A DNA stretch of 64,000 nucleotides from Euptelea pleiosperma. Taxonomy: Eukaryota > Streptophyta > Magnoliopsida > Ranunculales > Eupteleaceae. The position numbers were made by a program, and so were the translations under genes. Numbering within the stretch: the first letter of the stretch is position 1; each line of letters begins with the position of its first letter. Shown here piece by piece: positions 24,045 through 35,392 of this stretch. Below the pieces are notes generated by a model. That model was not told the origin of the DNA. It worked only from the letters and a program-made list of their open reading frames with translations, and searched no databases. Where the stretch lies: positions 33,860,502-33,924,501 of the forward strand of contig CM068547.1 in NCBI GenBank assembly GCA_035048495.1, in the 5' to 3' direction.

Positions 24045-24352
24045 AGTAAAATGCTTCTGGACAATACAAGCCATGTGGCACACTCTTTGTGGACGTTGAC
24101 CATATGGATGTTTTGCCAGTCCCTCGGTGGACTTGTAAACCAAAAATCAGCCTGATTTAGTGATTTGTAAGCGATTCGATTGAAGTTATTTTCATGGGTT
24201 GATTTTAACGATCCAAAAGATGTAAATCACTAATCAGGCTGATTTTTGGTTTATAGGTCCACGGAGGGACTGGCTTAAACATCCATACAGTCAACATCCA
24301 CTTAAGAGTGCCACATGGCTCATATTTTGCGTTGTGACAGAAGTTTTACTCG
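24045..24352. mobile_element. MITE, family 2
   Basis: The ends face each other: TAGTAAAATGCTTCTGG on the left and the reverse complement of CGAGTAAAACTTCTGTCAC on the right. Inside are the paired CCATGTGGCAC and AATCAGCCTGATT arms shared by the family. Confidence 0.7.
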
Positions 24353-24948
24353 ATTTAGACCAATCTCCTCGGATCTACTCGTTAATATTTGCGCGTCACC
24401 GACTTTTCTAATGATGTGGATGCTAATCCATACATCCCGACTTGTTGAATCTATCGGCCCAAATTGATGGAGATGTTAATCCATAATGATGGGGATGCTG
24501 ATCCACACATGTACCCCATATGAGTTTTATTAAGATTCCTTCTTTTTTTAATTTGATGCGAAAGCAAAAAGACCTAGGCATAGGTGCCGAGCAGGGCACG
24601 GACGGTATGGTATGGTTAGGCCAGTTTTACTCCACTTGTTTATTGAATCTATCTGCCTAAATTGATGGAGAGATTGTAATCCATATACATGTCGACTTTT
24701 CTAATCTAATCTGTCTGCCCAAAAAATTAAAATCATTATATTGGTGGGGCCGACTAAAAGAAGATAAAGACATTTTTTATATAAACGACCTTTTTAAGAA
24801 AAACACATTTTCGAAAATAAATTTTCAGAAAAGTCATTTTCTTAAAGTAGATATTTTTTTTGAAAAATGACGATCCAAACACCCCCCTTAAACTTAGATC
24901 CTATGTGGTGATCTAGATGAAAGTTTTCTAGAAAAAATATTAGTATCA

Positions 24949-26530
24949 TCTATATAATATAATAAAACAGGACGGTTGTCTCCCCCTCTTATCCGGCTTC
25001 ATAAAGGATGGCTGAGATCTTATCACACCAAATGGACAGTGGATCTCAGCCACTCACACCCAATTTTGACAAATGCTTGGTCGATGAGTGCCGTAGGCAC
25101 GGGTCACCTACTATTTACCTCTATATAAGGAATGAAATGGGTTGGATTTACATATAGCCCAAGGGTCATGCTTAGGAGCCTCACTTTTTATGCCTCGAGA
25201 GGGGTGTTACCGTTAAAATGGCCTTTTAAAAGGATTGAAAAGGCCAGGGACAAAAATAGAAAAAATAGATTTTAATGATTTTAACAGAAAAAAGTGGTGT
25301 TGAAATTCAAATTTTGAAAATCAAAAATTAAAAATTAAAAAATATAATAGAATTTAACAGAAATTTAATGATTTTCTTATACCCCTCTTTATCTTATATG
25401 GCTTCAATAAAGAGTGGCTGAGATCCACTATGCTTCATATCGATGGCTGAGATTAACTCTCACCCTATTTTTACAAACACTTTGTTGAAAAGTGCCACGG
25501 GCACGGGCTACCCACGCATATATCAAGACAACTCAGTTGTATTCTCTTATCTTATCTATTCATCTAATGTGGACGGTTAGATAAAGAGTAGTTGAGATCA
25601 AATCCATCGATCTAATGAGGACGATTAGATTTCAGCTACTCAATCCGCCTCATTTGACCTCAATTTATTCAAAATTTAAATTTCAACACCGTTATTTCTG
25701 TTATTTACCCATTTCTCCCTCTGTGCGTTACAATCCGTTATAACAGCCGTTATAATGGAAAAAATGGTAACACCCCAGTCCGTTATACCGTTTGAGTACT
25801 GAAGGCACCCAATTTTTGCAAACGCTTTTGTCGGAGAGTGCCGTGGCCATGGGCCATCTACTATTCTATATAACAAAATACATTGGTTGTCTCCCTACTT
25901 ATACCTCATCTTATAAGCATCAACAAAGAAGGGCCGAGATCTAATCCTCCCCCAAATGGACGGTGGATCTCCGCCACTCACCTGATTTTGGCAAATTCTT
26001 TGTCTAGGAGTCCCGATGGTACGGGGCACCCACTAGTCATCTATATAACAAAACAGGGAAGTTGTCTCCCCCTCTTATAGGCTTCATAAAGAAGGGCCGA
26101 GATCTTATCCCCCAATTGGACAGTGGATCTCAGTCACTCATACCTGATTTTGGCAAATGCTTTGTCGGGGAGTGCCGTGGGCACAGGCCACCCACTAGTC
26201 TATATAACGAATCAGGGAAGTTGTCTCCCCCTCTTATAGGTTTCATAACGAAGGGCTGAGATCTTATCCCCCAACTGGATGGTGGATCTCAGCCACTCAC
26301 ACCTAATTTTGACAAACGCTTTGTCGATGAGTGCCATGGGCATGGCCCACCTACTAGTCTATATAACAAAACACAACGGTTGTCTCCCCACTTATACCCC
26401 CTCTTATAGGCTTCAACAAAAAAGGGCCGAGATCTTATCCCCCAAGTGGACGGTGGATCTTAATCACTCACACCCGATTTTGGTAAGTTCTTTGTCGGGG
26501 AGTTCCGAGGGCACGGCCCACCTGCACTAG
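24949..26530 (+). mobile_element. Helitron tandem array of short 159-173 bp units
   Basis: The region begins TCTATATAA after A and ends CTAG before T, the Helitron signature. Copy B of the duplication shows the uninterrupted site near 31050, with A next to T at the junction. Inside, full units run 25865-26036, 26040-26198, 26199-26357 and 26358-26530. Each starts TCTATATAAC and ends with a small hairpin (GTGCCGTGGGCAC) then CCCACTAG or similar; the last three abut directly or almost so. Older, diverged units lie at 24949-25118 and about 25375-25540, and 25797-25864 is a 3' half. No Rep/helicase is encoded, so these are non-autonomous. Confidence 0.85.
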
Positions 26531-26869
26531 TGTTAAAACGTAATAATCTAGAAAACTTTTATGTACATTTATGGGCAAGAATCATTAATTTCTAGAAAAC
26601 TGGCTCTTTTTTAGGGTAACCATACACGGCCGTCTTCTTCAAACAATCTTACCCTAAAAAGAGATCAGAGTGAGAAGGTCCTATGAGTAATGGAGTTCAC
26701 AACCCTACAACTCTCAACCCTAGGTCGTCCATTAATGCAAGTAGTTGGAAATATGGTATATTGTCGGCATTTGCTTTTAATCTAAGCGCTCGTCAAGGAA
26801 ACCCACCTCTTATAATTGCTTAATTATATTAGCGGAGCTGAGGTATCCATTAAAACACACCCTTGACAT

Positions 26870-27272
26870 CTATGATACATAATTCTGAATCAAAATTTTG
26901 ATGCAGAAGTCTCTCAAATCACCACGTGTCACACTCTTTTAAATCCACTGACACATGATAGTATGGCCTACATCTTATTGGACCTACACAACAAAAATCA
27001 ACGTAATTGGTGATCTCTAGCCACTCAATTTGATCATTGTTTCATCAAGGACTTCATGAGCAGGCCTATGGGTTGGTTCGAAGCCAATAATGAAAATTAC
27101 TCAAATCCAATGGATAGAAATCATCAATCATGCTGATTTTTGGTTTATAGGTCCGCCGAGGTGTTGGTCAAACATTCATGAGGTCAGTAAGCCTGAAAGA
27201 GTGTGCCATGTGACAATTTGAGGGACTTTTATATCAAAATTTTGATACAGAATTCTGTATAGTAGTTTTTTC
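26870..27272. mobile_element. MITE, family 2 (in copy A, also present in copy B)
   Basis: The left end CTATGATACATAATTCTG faces a right end reading ...CAGAATTCTGTATAG. A 9-bp repeat CCTTGACAT occurs at 26861-26869 and 27273-27281, which I read as the target-site duplication. The counterpart at 31875-32245 shows that it inserted before the tandem duplication. Confidence 0.7.
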
Positions 27273-27570
27273 CCTTGACATGGACTACACTATCGCCCAA
27301 GAATTAATTATTAAAATAACAAATCATTTTGTTGAAATAAAATAAAAGCACATACTTAAATTAAGGGGCTTCATTCACATATTTCCTTTGACACCCTGGC
27401 AACACTATGGTGACAATGGTCCCACACTTATCGGAAGGCAGGTGATGATTAATATATCTATTAAACACAATTCCATGACACATGAACAACCTCCAAGGTT
27501 AAAAGTCGAACAGCTTACACACAAAAAAAGGTTAAAAGTCAACATGATTGAACCACTGAATGATTGGATC

Positions 27571-27899
27571 CATGGTTTTAAAAACGGCCGTTTTAATTTA
27601 AACGGTAACGCCCCAATCCCGTTTCCGTTTAAACCAGTTTTATCGGTTTTGAAAAAACGGCTGTTAAAATCCATTTAATTCTGTTAAATTCCATTTTTTT
27701 TTTAATTTTCAAATTTCAAAATTTGAATTTCAGCGCCACTTTTTCTGTTTTTTTCCGTTAAAATCCATTACAATCGATAAAATCCGTTTAATTCCATTTT
27801 TTTCCATTTTTGCCCCTGACCGTTTCGATCCGTTTAAACGGTTTAAACAGTAACGCCCCCTGTCCGTTTAACCGTTAAAACGGCCTCCTTTAAACCTTG
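27571..27899. mobile_element. hAT-like MITE with 8-bp target duplication
   Basis: ATTGGATC at 27563-27570 and 27900-27907 flanks a 329-bp element with ends CATGGTTTTAAAAACGGCC and GGCCTCCTTTAAACCTTG (facing). The interior is made of imperfect GTTTAAACGG-type words. Copy B has no element at the matching place (near 32890), confirming the insertion. Fragments of the same family appear near 25200-25370 and 25660-25795. Confidence 0.75.
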
Positions 27900-28068
27900 A
27901 TTGGATCTATTGCCTTCATCATTTTGATGGTCAAATATATTACTCTAAAGTATCATGTCAGATAAGGAAACTAGGGTAATAATCAAGATCTCCTAAATAC
28001 TATGGGACCCTTGTGTATGGTGGGTCCAATATCTGGATTTCTGACACATGAATTATAATTACTATTAC

Positions 28069-28100
28069 TAGGGCGGCACGTGCGTTGCATGTGAGTGATT
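28069..28100 (-). mobile_element. Possible Helitron 3' terminus on the minus strand
   Basis: On the minus strand the sequence reads GCACGTGCCGCCCTAG then T: a palindromic GC-rich word followed by CTAG before T. It begins a block (about 28073-29380) that copy B lacks. I cannot place the matching TC start. Confidence 0.4.
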
Positions 28101-28109
28101 ATAGGGCTT

Positions 28110-28452
28110 CATCAACATTGACGACGGACCATACTATGAGCCAGGTGGCACTCTTAGAGAACACTGACCATATGGATGTTTTGGGCCCATTGCTAGCTAG
28201 ACTTACAGAGCCAAATTCAACCTGATTAGTAACTTCTATTCATTGGATTAGATTCTTATCCATAGTTAATTTTTAATCATGGATTATGAGCATTATTAGG
28301 TTTACTCAGATCCAAAGGTTAGAAATCACTAATCAAGATGATTTTTGGGATGTAGGTTTACCTAGGGATTTGTCAAACATCCATATGGTCAGTAGACTCT
28401 AAGATTGTGCCACCTCGCTCATACTAACGTCCGTCATCAACTTTGATACGTA
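28110..28452. mobile_element. MITE, family 2
   Basis: CATCAACATTGACGACGG on the left faces CCGTCATCAACTTTGAT on the right, with the family's paired GCCAGGTGGCAC and CCTGATTAGT arms inside. It lies in the part of copy A with no counterpart in copy B. Confidence 0.65.
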
Positions 28453-30332
28453 CTAGACTTGTACGTGATAACATATCTGAGTGTGGCATGGAGAGGCAAG
28501 GTTTTGTTTGGCATTGCGGTTAGCTGAAAAAAGTACTTTTTGTGAACAACTTAATTTAAGTTATTTTGAGTGTTTAGAACAAAAAAGTGCATATTTTGAG
28601 AAAAAGCAATGATACGGGCGTTTAGTTATGTAATAAAAAAAAAATACTTTTCCAATGGGATAACTTGTCGAATGAGCTAATTACCCTTGAAACAATAAAT
28701 TTGACACAAACGGCACCTTAGAGGTTGTTATTAGGATTAGGGTGATTCAAATAATATCGCTGAATTCAAAAATTTGTGTATATCGTTCATTGTTTTGAGA
28801 TGCAAATCTTAACACAAATGGATGGTTGTTGATTCATGTACATTTTTTTATCACTACAAAAAAAGGCATTTAGTAACTGTTTTGGGTCGTTCAAAACTCA
28901 TCTCAAATGTTATGAAAATAACGATAAAAATAAGGAAAAGCTTGGTTTTTCTAGTGAAATATACAAAACAACCAAAACCCTAAAAATAAACCTTACCATA
29001 GAGAGAAAACTGTGATGAGAGAGATAGGGCAATGAGAGAGATGCTGCGATGAGAGAGAGGCGGGTATGGGAGAGAAAAGGCATCGAACACTCTCTTTAGC
29101 TTTTTTTTATCCAAGAATACAAGGAGTTTTTAGGCATTCTACAATATTGTTTATAAGGGTAAAGAGGGAAAGAGAATTTCAAGCAATTTGCGGCGTGCAA
29201 ACACAAAATGCAGAAGCCATTCTGAAACGGCTTCTGCGTTTTGTCTTTTTTTTTTTTTGCTTATAGAGGTTTTAAAATGTTGTTTTTCTGTTTTAGCCGA
29301 ACAACACAAAACTGCTTTTTGCTCCTAAACACAACCTAATTGAGGTAGAAAATGAAGCCCACGTCATCGCCAACCCAAGCTAAAACTTGGGTTAAGGCAC
29401 ACCGCTCACTATTAGTTGCTTATAAAAAACATAGGCACATATTAGTTCATTAAATGTCATTATCCACCAAAAACAAACAAAAAATCATTAAGAGTCCCTA
29501 CCTACTCAACTAGGCACCTATCATCCTATCAAACAATTAAACATAGGCATTTATTACCTGGCTGGTGTACTTACCAAAGGCACGTATAGTTATATGTTAA
29601 AAAAAATAGACTCGTGTTAATTCATTAAACAACTTTCTACTTAATTGAAAAATAACCCTATTAAATACTAAATACTTCCAATGCCATTATCAATACAACC
29701 CTTTCATTATCACTAAATTACTTAACATGTCATTTTATCCATATTCTTAAAACAACCATTTTAACCACTTAATTTCTTCCTATGCCATATTTCATACGAA
29801 AAATACATTTTTTCATGCCATTAATTTACAGATTTTCCCCATGATAAACATTTATTTACTTAGTATATTATTTTTTTCATATTTTCAGAACAGTTCCTTA
29901 AGACCAACTTAATTACTTTTCTTCCATACTTCCAAAACAATCCCTTAATAACTACTGATCTGCTCTAAATGGACAACTTCAGAATTTTGATTCTCTAACT
30001 TTGCCCCCCTCCAAATTAACTAATCTTTCAAACTTCCAAAACTACTTTTTGGGTTGCCATTGCTTTCAAAGATGCCTCTTCAATCACTCATGTGCAACAC
30101 ATGTGATACCGACTAGTAATAATAATCCACTAGGGTGGTGCAGTAAAGAATTTTAGTAAGGGTAATCTATCATTACATCAACAAGGTAAGTTTTATAAAG
30201 GGTTCTCATATGGTCACTGTACATGTAGTTGGGCATCAATAACAAGCTAGGGAATTTGTTCCATTTTCTAGAGAACAAATTAAGAACAAAAGAAAGACTT
30301 TAAATCTGAATGGGGTGATTTTAGTGATTAAA

Positions 30333-30650
30333 TGGCGTTTGGTAAACAATTAATTTCAGTACTTAATATTGAAATCACTGAAATTAAGACTTAAGCAAAA
30401 AAGTGAGCTTTGGTTGACTTAATGCGGTAAGTGGTTTCGATACCCATAATGCCCTTTTGTTAAAGCCTTCTCTTTTAAAAACTTACAAAAGTGTCCTAAT
30501 AAACATTCAAAATACCCACAATGCCCTTGACTTGATTTTAAGACTCAAGACCTTTACAAAACAAACCAATTCGGTCATAAGTCATTAAGCTATCAGACCT
30601 TAAGTACTTTAAGCTTTTAGATTTGATAACTTAATTTACCAAACGCTATC
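30333..30650. mobile_element. hAT-type MITE with GCGTTTGGTAAA ends
   Basis: GGCGTTTGGTAAAC at the left faces TTTACCAAACGCT at the right. In copy B only the left part remains (35225-35283), so it probably predates the duplication and was later shortened there. No clear target duplication. Confidence 0.55.
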
Positions 30651-30770
30651 TTAGAAGCTGTTGTGAAGGTCTCCAGGTTAATTTCTTAGGTACACGTGGT
30701 ATCAAGGCATTTAATTAAGCCCAACCAACCACCAACAATCGAACTCTCTTACACTTCACAACTCACTCTG

Positions 30771-30776
30771 TATAAA
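30771..30776 (+). promoter_or_regulatory. TATA box of the orphan LTP promoter (copy A)
   Basis: TATAAA followed by CCCTACACTAAGAAGCCTTT, matching the promoter and 5' UTR of the LTP gene at 35385-35470. Downstream similarity ends at 30855 before any start codon, so transcripts from here would run into copy B. Confidence 0.6.
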
Positions 30777-31149
30777 CCCTACACTAAGAAGCCTTTAGAG
30801 TGACTCATGCCCATTAGAGAAGAGCTTGTAAGCGTGTGAAAATTGAGAAATATAGAAGAGCTTGTAAACACTACACTAAGAACTAGTCTTATGGGGTCTT
30901 TACTAACTGTCACAAGATTATTTCGAATGGACCTCCAATTTAGAAAATAATTTTTTCATTGTTTGGTGGGATTTGAAGATTTAAACCTACGTCGTATATG
31001 GTGACGAGAGGAAAGTTTTCTAGAAAAAATTGTATTATATGTTAAAATGCAGTAAACTAGAAAGCTTTTATGGACATTTATTGGCAAGAATCATTTCTAG
31101 AAAATTTTTCTTAGGGCAACTGTACATGGCCTTATTCTTCAAATCATCT

Positions 31150-31408
31150 TAGCCCCAAAATATGCAAAATATTCATTAATGACACCTACTATTAATAGAG
31201 ACATGCTGAGGTGGCATGCTCTCCATCTTTTTTAGCCTATTCCAAAAAATTGCTGGCGAAAAATTGATGTGGAATTTTTTTTTTTTTTTTTTTGCATTCA
31301 TGAATTTAAGTTTATTTCTAATACTTATTTTTATTTTGCATCTCTACAAAAAAAATATTTTTTATTTCTTTGCACGTGCATGCTTAGCACAGGCCAATAG
31401 CACTAGTT
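31150..31408 (+). mobile_element. Possible short Helitron in copy B
   Basis: The stretch ends GTGCATGCTTAGCAC (hairpin-like) and then CACTAG before T at 31408, the form of a Helitron 3' end, and copy A has no matching block. The 5' TC end is ambiguous, so this is tentative. Confidence 0.35.
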
Positions 31409-31874
31409 TAATTTATTATAAAAGCTTAAGCTATTAGAGGAAGGCGTGTAACAATGTGTATCAAAAGGTTCAGAGGTCTAAGAGGAGGAGTGCTAGCCAC
31501 ACAGCCAAACAATAAACTCCAACAACACCCACCTTGAATTAGAATTACCTTGTGGATTGCACATTTTTTTTTTATTTCTCAGGCATGTGAGGTAGTACTG
31601 AAGGGGGAACTTTTGTTCCACAATTATAGTGAGTCTTTGCAATGAGGTTTTAGTTTAACCTAAAATAGACTTGCATCCACTTCCAAACAGCCCCAATTGA
31701 GCCAAGCCTCAACCTTACAACTCTCAACCCCAGGTCCAATATTAATACAAGTAGTTGGAAAGATGGAATATATATTGTCATCATCATCTGATTTCAATCT
31801 AAGTACTTGTCTAAGGAAACCTACCTCTTATAATTGTTTAACTATATTAGCGGAGCTGAGGTATCCATTGAAAC

Positions 31875-32245
31875 ACACCCTTGACATGGAGCCCAAATTT
31901 TGATGCAGAAGTCCCGCAAATTATCACGTGTCACACTCTTTATGGCTTACATCTCGGTGGACCTGCACAACAAAAATCAATGTGATTGGTGATCTCTAGC
32001 CACTCAATTTGAGCATTTTTCATTAAGGGCTTCATGAACATGTCTATGGGTTGGTTCGAAGCCCATGATGAAAGTACTCAAATCCAATGGATAGAAATGA
32101 CTAATCATGCTGATTTTGGTGTTTACGTCTGCCAAGGTGTTGGTCAAACATTCATGAGGTCAGTAGGCTTGAAAGAGTGCCACATGGCAAGTTGAGGAAC
32201 TTCTCTATATCAAAATTTCGATAAAGAATTCTGTATAATTAATAG
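31875..32245. mobile_element. MITE, family 2 (counterpart of 26870-27272)
   Basis: Same position within the duplicated unit as the copy A element, with the same arms (CAAATTTTGATGCAGAAGTC at the left; AGAATTCTGTATAATT at the right). Confidence 0.65.
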
Positions 32246-32429
32246 ATTTTTTCCGTAAAATAACAAATACATTCTGTTTGATATACACATACCCCCTCGT
32301 AAGCCTCTCATGTAATTAAAATAAAAGCACATACTTAAATTAAGGGGCTACACATATAATTCCTTCGACACGTGGCAACACTATGGTGACAATGGTCCCA
32401 CACTTGTTAGAAGGCAGGTGATGATCATC

Positions 32430-32809
32430 GAGTAAGACTTTGATGACAGGGTCCATAGGAGACACGTGGCATACTCTTGGAGGACTCTGACCGTATGGAT
32501 GTTTTTCCAATCCCTATATGGACCTACAAACAAGAAATCAGCTTGATTCGTGATTTCAAACCTTTGGATCTTTGTACCTCAAATAATGGTCAATAATGTG
32601 CAAATTTCACACGGTTAAAATCAACCCATGAAAACAATTCCAATCCAACGCCTAGACATCACTAATTGGGCTGATTTTTGGTTTGTAGGTCCACCTAATG
32701 ATTGGCCAAACATCCATACGATCAGAGTCCTCTAAGCATGTTCCACGTGGCTCATATTGTGCCCTGTCATCGGGCTTGATGACAGGGCCCTGTCATCAAA
32801 GTTTTATTC
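32430..32809. mobile_element. MITE, family 2, best-preserved copy with 9-bp target duplication
   Basis: ATGATCATC at 32421-32429 and 32810-32818 flanks a 380-bp element. Ends GAGTAAGACTTTGATGACAG and (reverse complement of right end) GAATAAAACTTTGATGACAG differ at two bases. The arms run almost to the centre. Copy A carries the empty site near 27440. A 9-bp duplication with long inverted arms is the hallmark of Mutator-like elements. Confidence 0.85.
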
Positions 32810-33018
32810 ATGATCATCTGTTAAGCACAATTCCATGACACATGAACAATCTCCAAGGTTAAAAAATCAACATGATTACAATCATTTGATCTATTGACTT
32901 CATTTTGATGGTCAAATATATATTATAAAGTATCATTTCAGACAAGGAAATTAGGGTAATAATCAAGATCTCCTAGGTACTATGGGACCCATTGTGTATG
33001 GTGGGTCCAATATCCGAA

Positions 33019-33298
33019 TGCCTGACATCAGCCTGTACTTTGGGCCCAACGGAATGGGCTAGGCTCCGGTCGGGCTTGGTCTACAATGTCGGGCTGAGCC
33101 AAATTCTAGGGCTTAGGCCGGTAGGGGTTGGGCCTCAACCTAGGTGAGGCCCGGTCAATTTAAAATAATTGAAAAAAGTTGGGCCTTTTTCGGGTTGGGC
33201 TGGCTCGGGTTGGTTTTTGGCCAGGCCGGGCTTCAAGGGGGCAGGCCCAACCCAGCCCAAGGACCTAACAGGCTGGGCCACGGAACAAAATTACAGCT
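33019..33298. mobile_element. GC-rich insertion private to copy B
   Basis: About 280 bases rich in GGGCTTGGGCC-type words, in the middle of sequence that copy A has uninterrupted (28040-28060). Such words are typical of plant hAT-type MITEs; no clean terminal repeats were found. Confidence 0.45.
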
Positions 33299-33489
33299 AG
33301 CCAGACACATGAATTATCATTACTATTATAAAGCCAAAACTTGGGTTGGGGTACGTCGTTCACTATTTGTGGCCTACAAAAAATAAAGGCCGTATTAGTT
33401 TATTAAATGTCATTTTCCACCGAAAACAAAAGAAAAGTTCATTAAATCCCCCTACCTACTCAATTAGGCAGCTACCAACCTATCAAAAA

Positions 33490-34270
33490 AAATAAGGGAA
33501 TTTTTGACATACCCCCCATGTTATCTTTAAAATTAGACATAACCCCCCTACAACATTTGAAAAAGCTGACATACCCTCTATAGCTTGGTCCACTGTCATT
33601 TGACCAGTGTTGACTACCAACGTTTGTATTAAGGGACGAAAGTGCCCTTGTCTTCAACCTTAGAACAAGGGTTTGGTTTTGGGGCAAAACCCAAACCCCA
33701 AATCAAACATGAAAAGGGGAGATTAAAAATAAAAATAAAGACACATGTTGGTAAATCTAAGATTTTTTTTTTTTTTTTTTTTACTTTTTTGATGAATTAA
33801 GCAAAGATTGAGAAGAAATAATCCTATAAAAATCGATCAAACTCATGAGAGAATCGGATTTCTTGTTATAGATTTTATTGTAGACGATAAAAATTTTAAA
33901 TTGAGAGAACCTTTTTTTTTCCAAAATCCATGTCTTAAAAGCTTATAATCTAAATTGCTCTCATTAATTTTATTATTTATTTTTGTTAATGAAAATTTTT
34001 GTATGTGTTTTTTTTTTTAATCTTGGGCTTTAAATTGTTGCCGGAGTGGTGGTCGATCGGCCATGATACTCCGGTGGGTTGGTTGCCGGTGATGGGCGGC
34101 CAACCCATTGGAATCCCTTGGCCGACCATCCACTACAGCCGTTTGATTTGGTTTGGGTTTTGGCCCAAACCCTTGTTCTAAGGTTGAAGACAAGGGCACT
34201 TTCGTCCCTTAGTACAAAATTTAGAAGTCAACTTGGGTCAAATGATAGTGGACCGAGTCATAGGGGGGTC
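33490..34270. mobile_element. Foldback element private to copy B
   Basis: 33631-33700 and 34148-34210 are near-perfect inverted arms (GGGACGAAAGTGCCCTTGTC facing GACAAGGGCACTTTCGTCCC), with weaker pairing extending outward to TGACATACC/GGGGGGTCA. The loop of about 450 bases is A/T-rich and non-coding. Copy A has no counterpart. Confidence 0.7.
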
Positions 34271-34955
34271 AAACGATTTTCTACTTAATTAAAAAAACAA
34301 CCCAATTAAACTACTTAATTAATATTATTTCTCATGCCATTATCAATACAATTTCTTCATTATCACTAGATTACTTAACATCCTATTTTTTATCCATATT
34401 TTCAAAACAACCTACTTTTTTTAAAATCACTTAATTTCTTCGTATGCCATTTCTCCCATCAGAATCGTCTTTTCATGTCATTAATTTAAAGATTTGCCTC
34501 TTGATAAACACTTATTTACTTAGCATTTCGTTTATTTTTTCATATTTCTAAATCAATTCCTTAAGAACAACTTAATTACTTTCCATGCCATTTTTTTCAT
34601 ATATCCAAAATAATTCCGTAAGACCAATTTAATTACTTTTCACGTTTTTTCTTCCATATTTAATTTCCAAAACAATCCCTTTAATAACTACTCATCTGCT
34701 CTACACGGACGACTTTAAAATTTTGATTCTATTCACTAAATTGTGCCCCTCCAAATTAATTAATCTTCCAAAAATACTCTTTGGGTTGCTACATTCAAAG
34801 ATGCCTCTACAATCACTCACGTGCACACACAGGTGTATAATCCACCAAGGCGGGTGCACTAAAGAATTTTGGTAAGCTAGGGCAGTGCAATAAAGAATTT
34901 TGGTAAGGGTAATCTGTCATTTAATATCGACAATGTAAGTTTTATAAAGGGTAAG

Positions 34956-35127
34956 AAAATATTTGTTGTCCTGTGAGGACACCCAAAATGTCTTATACGT
35001 ATACCAAACCTTTAACCCAACCTACGTTAAGCCCTTGGTTAGTTTGTTAAGGGTTTTTAACAAGGAGTACGTGTCAAGCATTTTGGGACGGTCCCGGGGG
35101 CTGCGGATTTTTTCTCTTTCTCATATG
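34956..35127. mobile_element. Small MITE-like insertion just upstream of the LTP promoter
   Basis: Absent from copy A at the matching point (30215). It has facing words CACCCAAAATG and CATTTTGGGACGG. A related block lies at 53733-53870. Confidence 0.55.
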
Positions 35128-35384
35128 GTCACAGTATGTAGTTGGGCATCAATAATAGGGCTAGGGAATTGAATATATCTGTTCCCTTTTTCGAGAACAA
35201 AAGGAAAAGGCAGAAAAAGACTTAGGTTGCGTTTGGTAAAACTTAATTTTAGACATTAAATCTGAAATTAAGTCATTTACACCTTGATGGCGCACAAGGT
35301 CTCCAGGTTTCTCAGATACACGTGGCATAATCTTAATTAAGTTCAACCACCAGTTATCAATTAAACTCTCTTACAACTCAGTTC

Positions 35385-35392
35385 TATATAAA
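35385..35392 (+). promoter_or_regulatory. TATA box of the LTP gene
   Basis: TATATAAA about 92 bases before the start codon, giving a 5' UTR of roughly 65 bases. The region from here to 35470 is conserved in copy A. Confidence 0.75.

Larger units (their letters stand above)
24889..30855 (+). repeat. Tandem duplication of LTP upstream region, copy A (lacks the gene)
   Basis: Collinear with 30979-35470 in many blocks: 24890-24948, 26531-26870, 27400-27560, 27900-28068, 29380-29560, 29640-30060, 30130-30240 and 30655-30855. Between these blocks lie insertions private to one copy. The last block contains the LTP-type promoter and 5' UTR but similarity stops at 30855, matching 35470, which is 14 bases before the LTP start codon in copy B. 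No LTP coding sequence follows. The copies differ at many positions, so the duplication is not recent. Confidence 0.85.

Noticed and set aside
26062..26530. Overlapping frames in the 26-kb repeat region resembling a repeat protein
   Set aside because: They follow the 159-bp mini-Helitron units and change frame with unit length; not a gene.
24949..26530. CRISPR-like or centromeric satellite array
   Set aside because: Unit ends (TC ... hairpin-CTAG), A/T insertion and the empty site in copy B identify a Helitron array; units are adjacent, not spaced by unique spacers.
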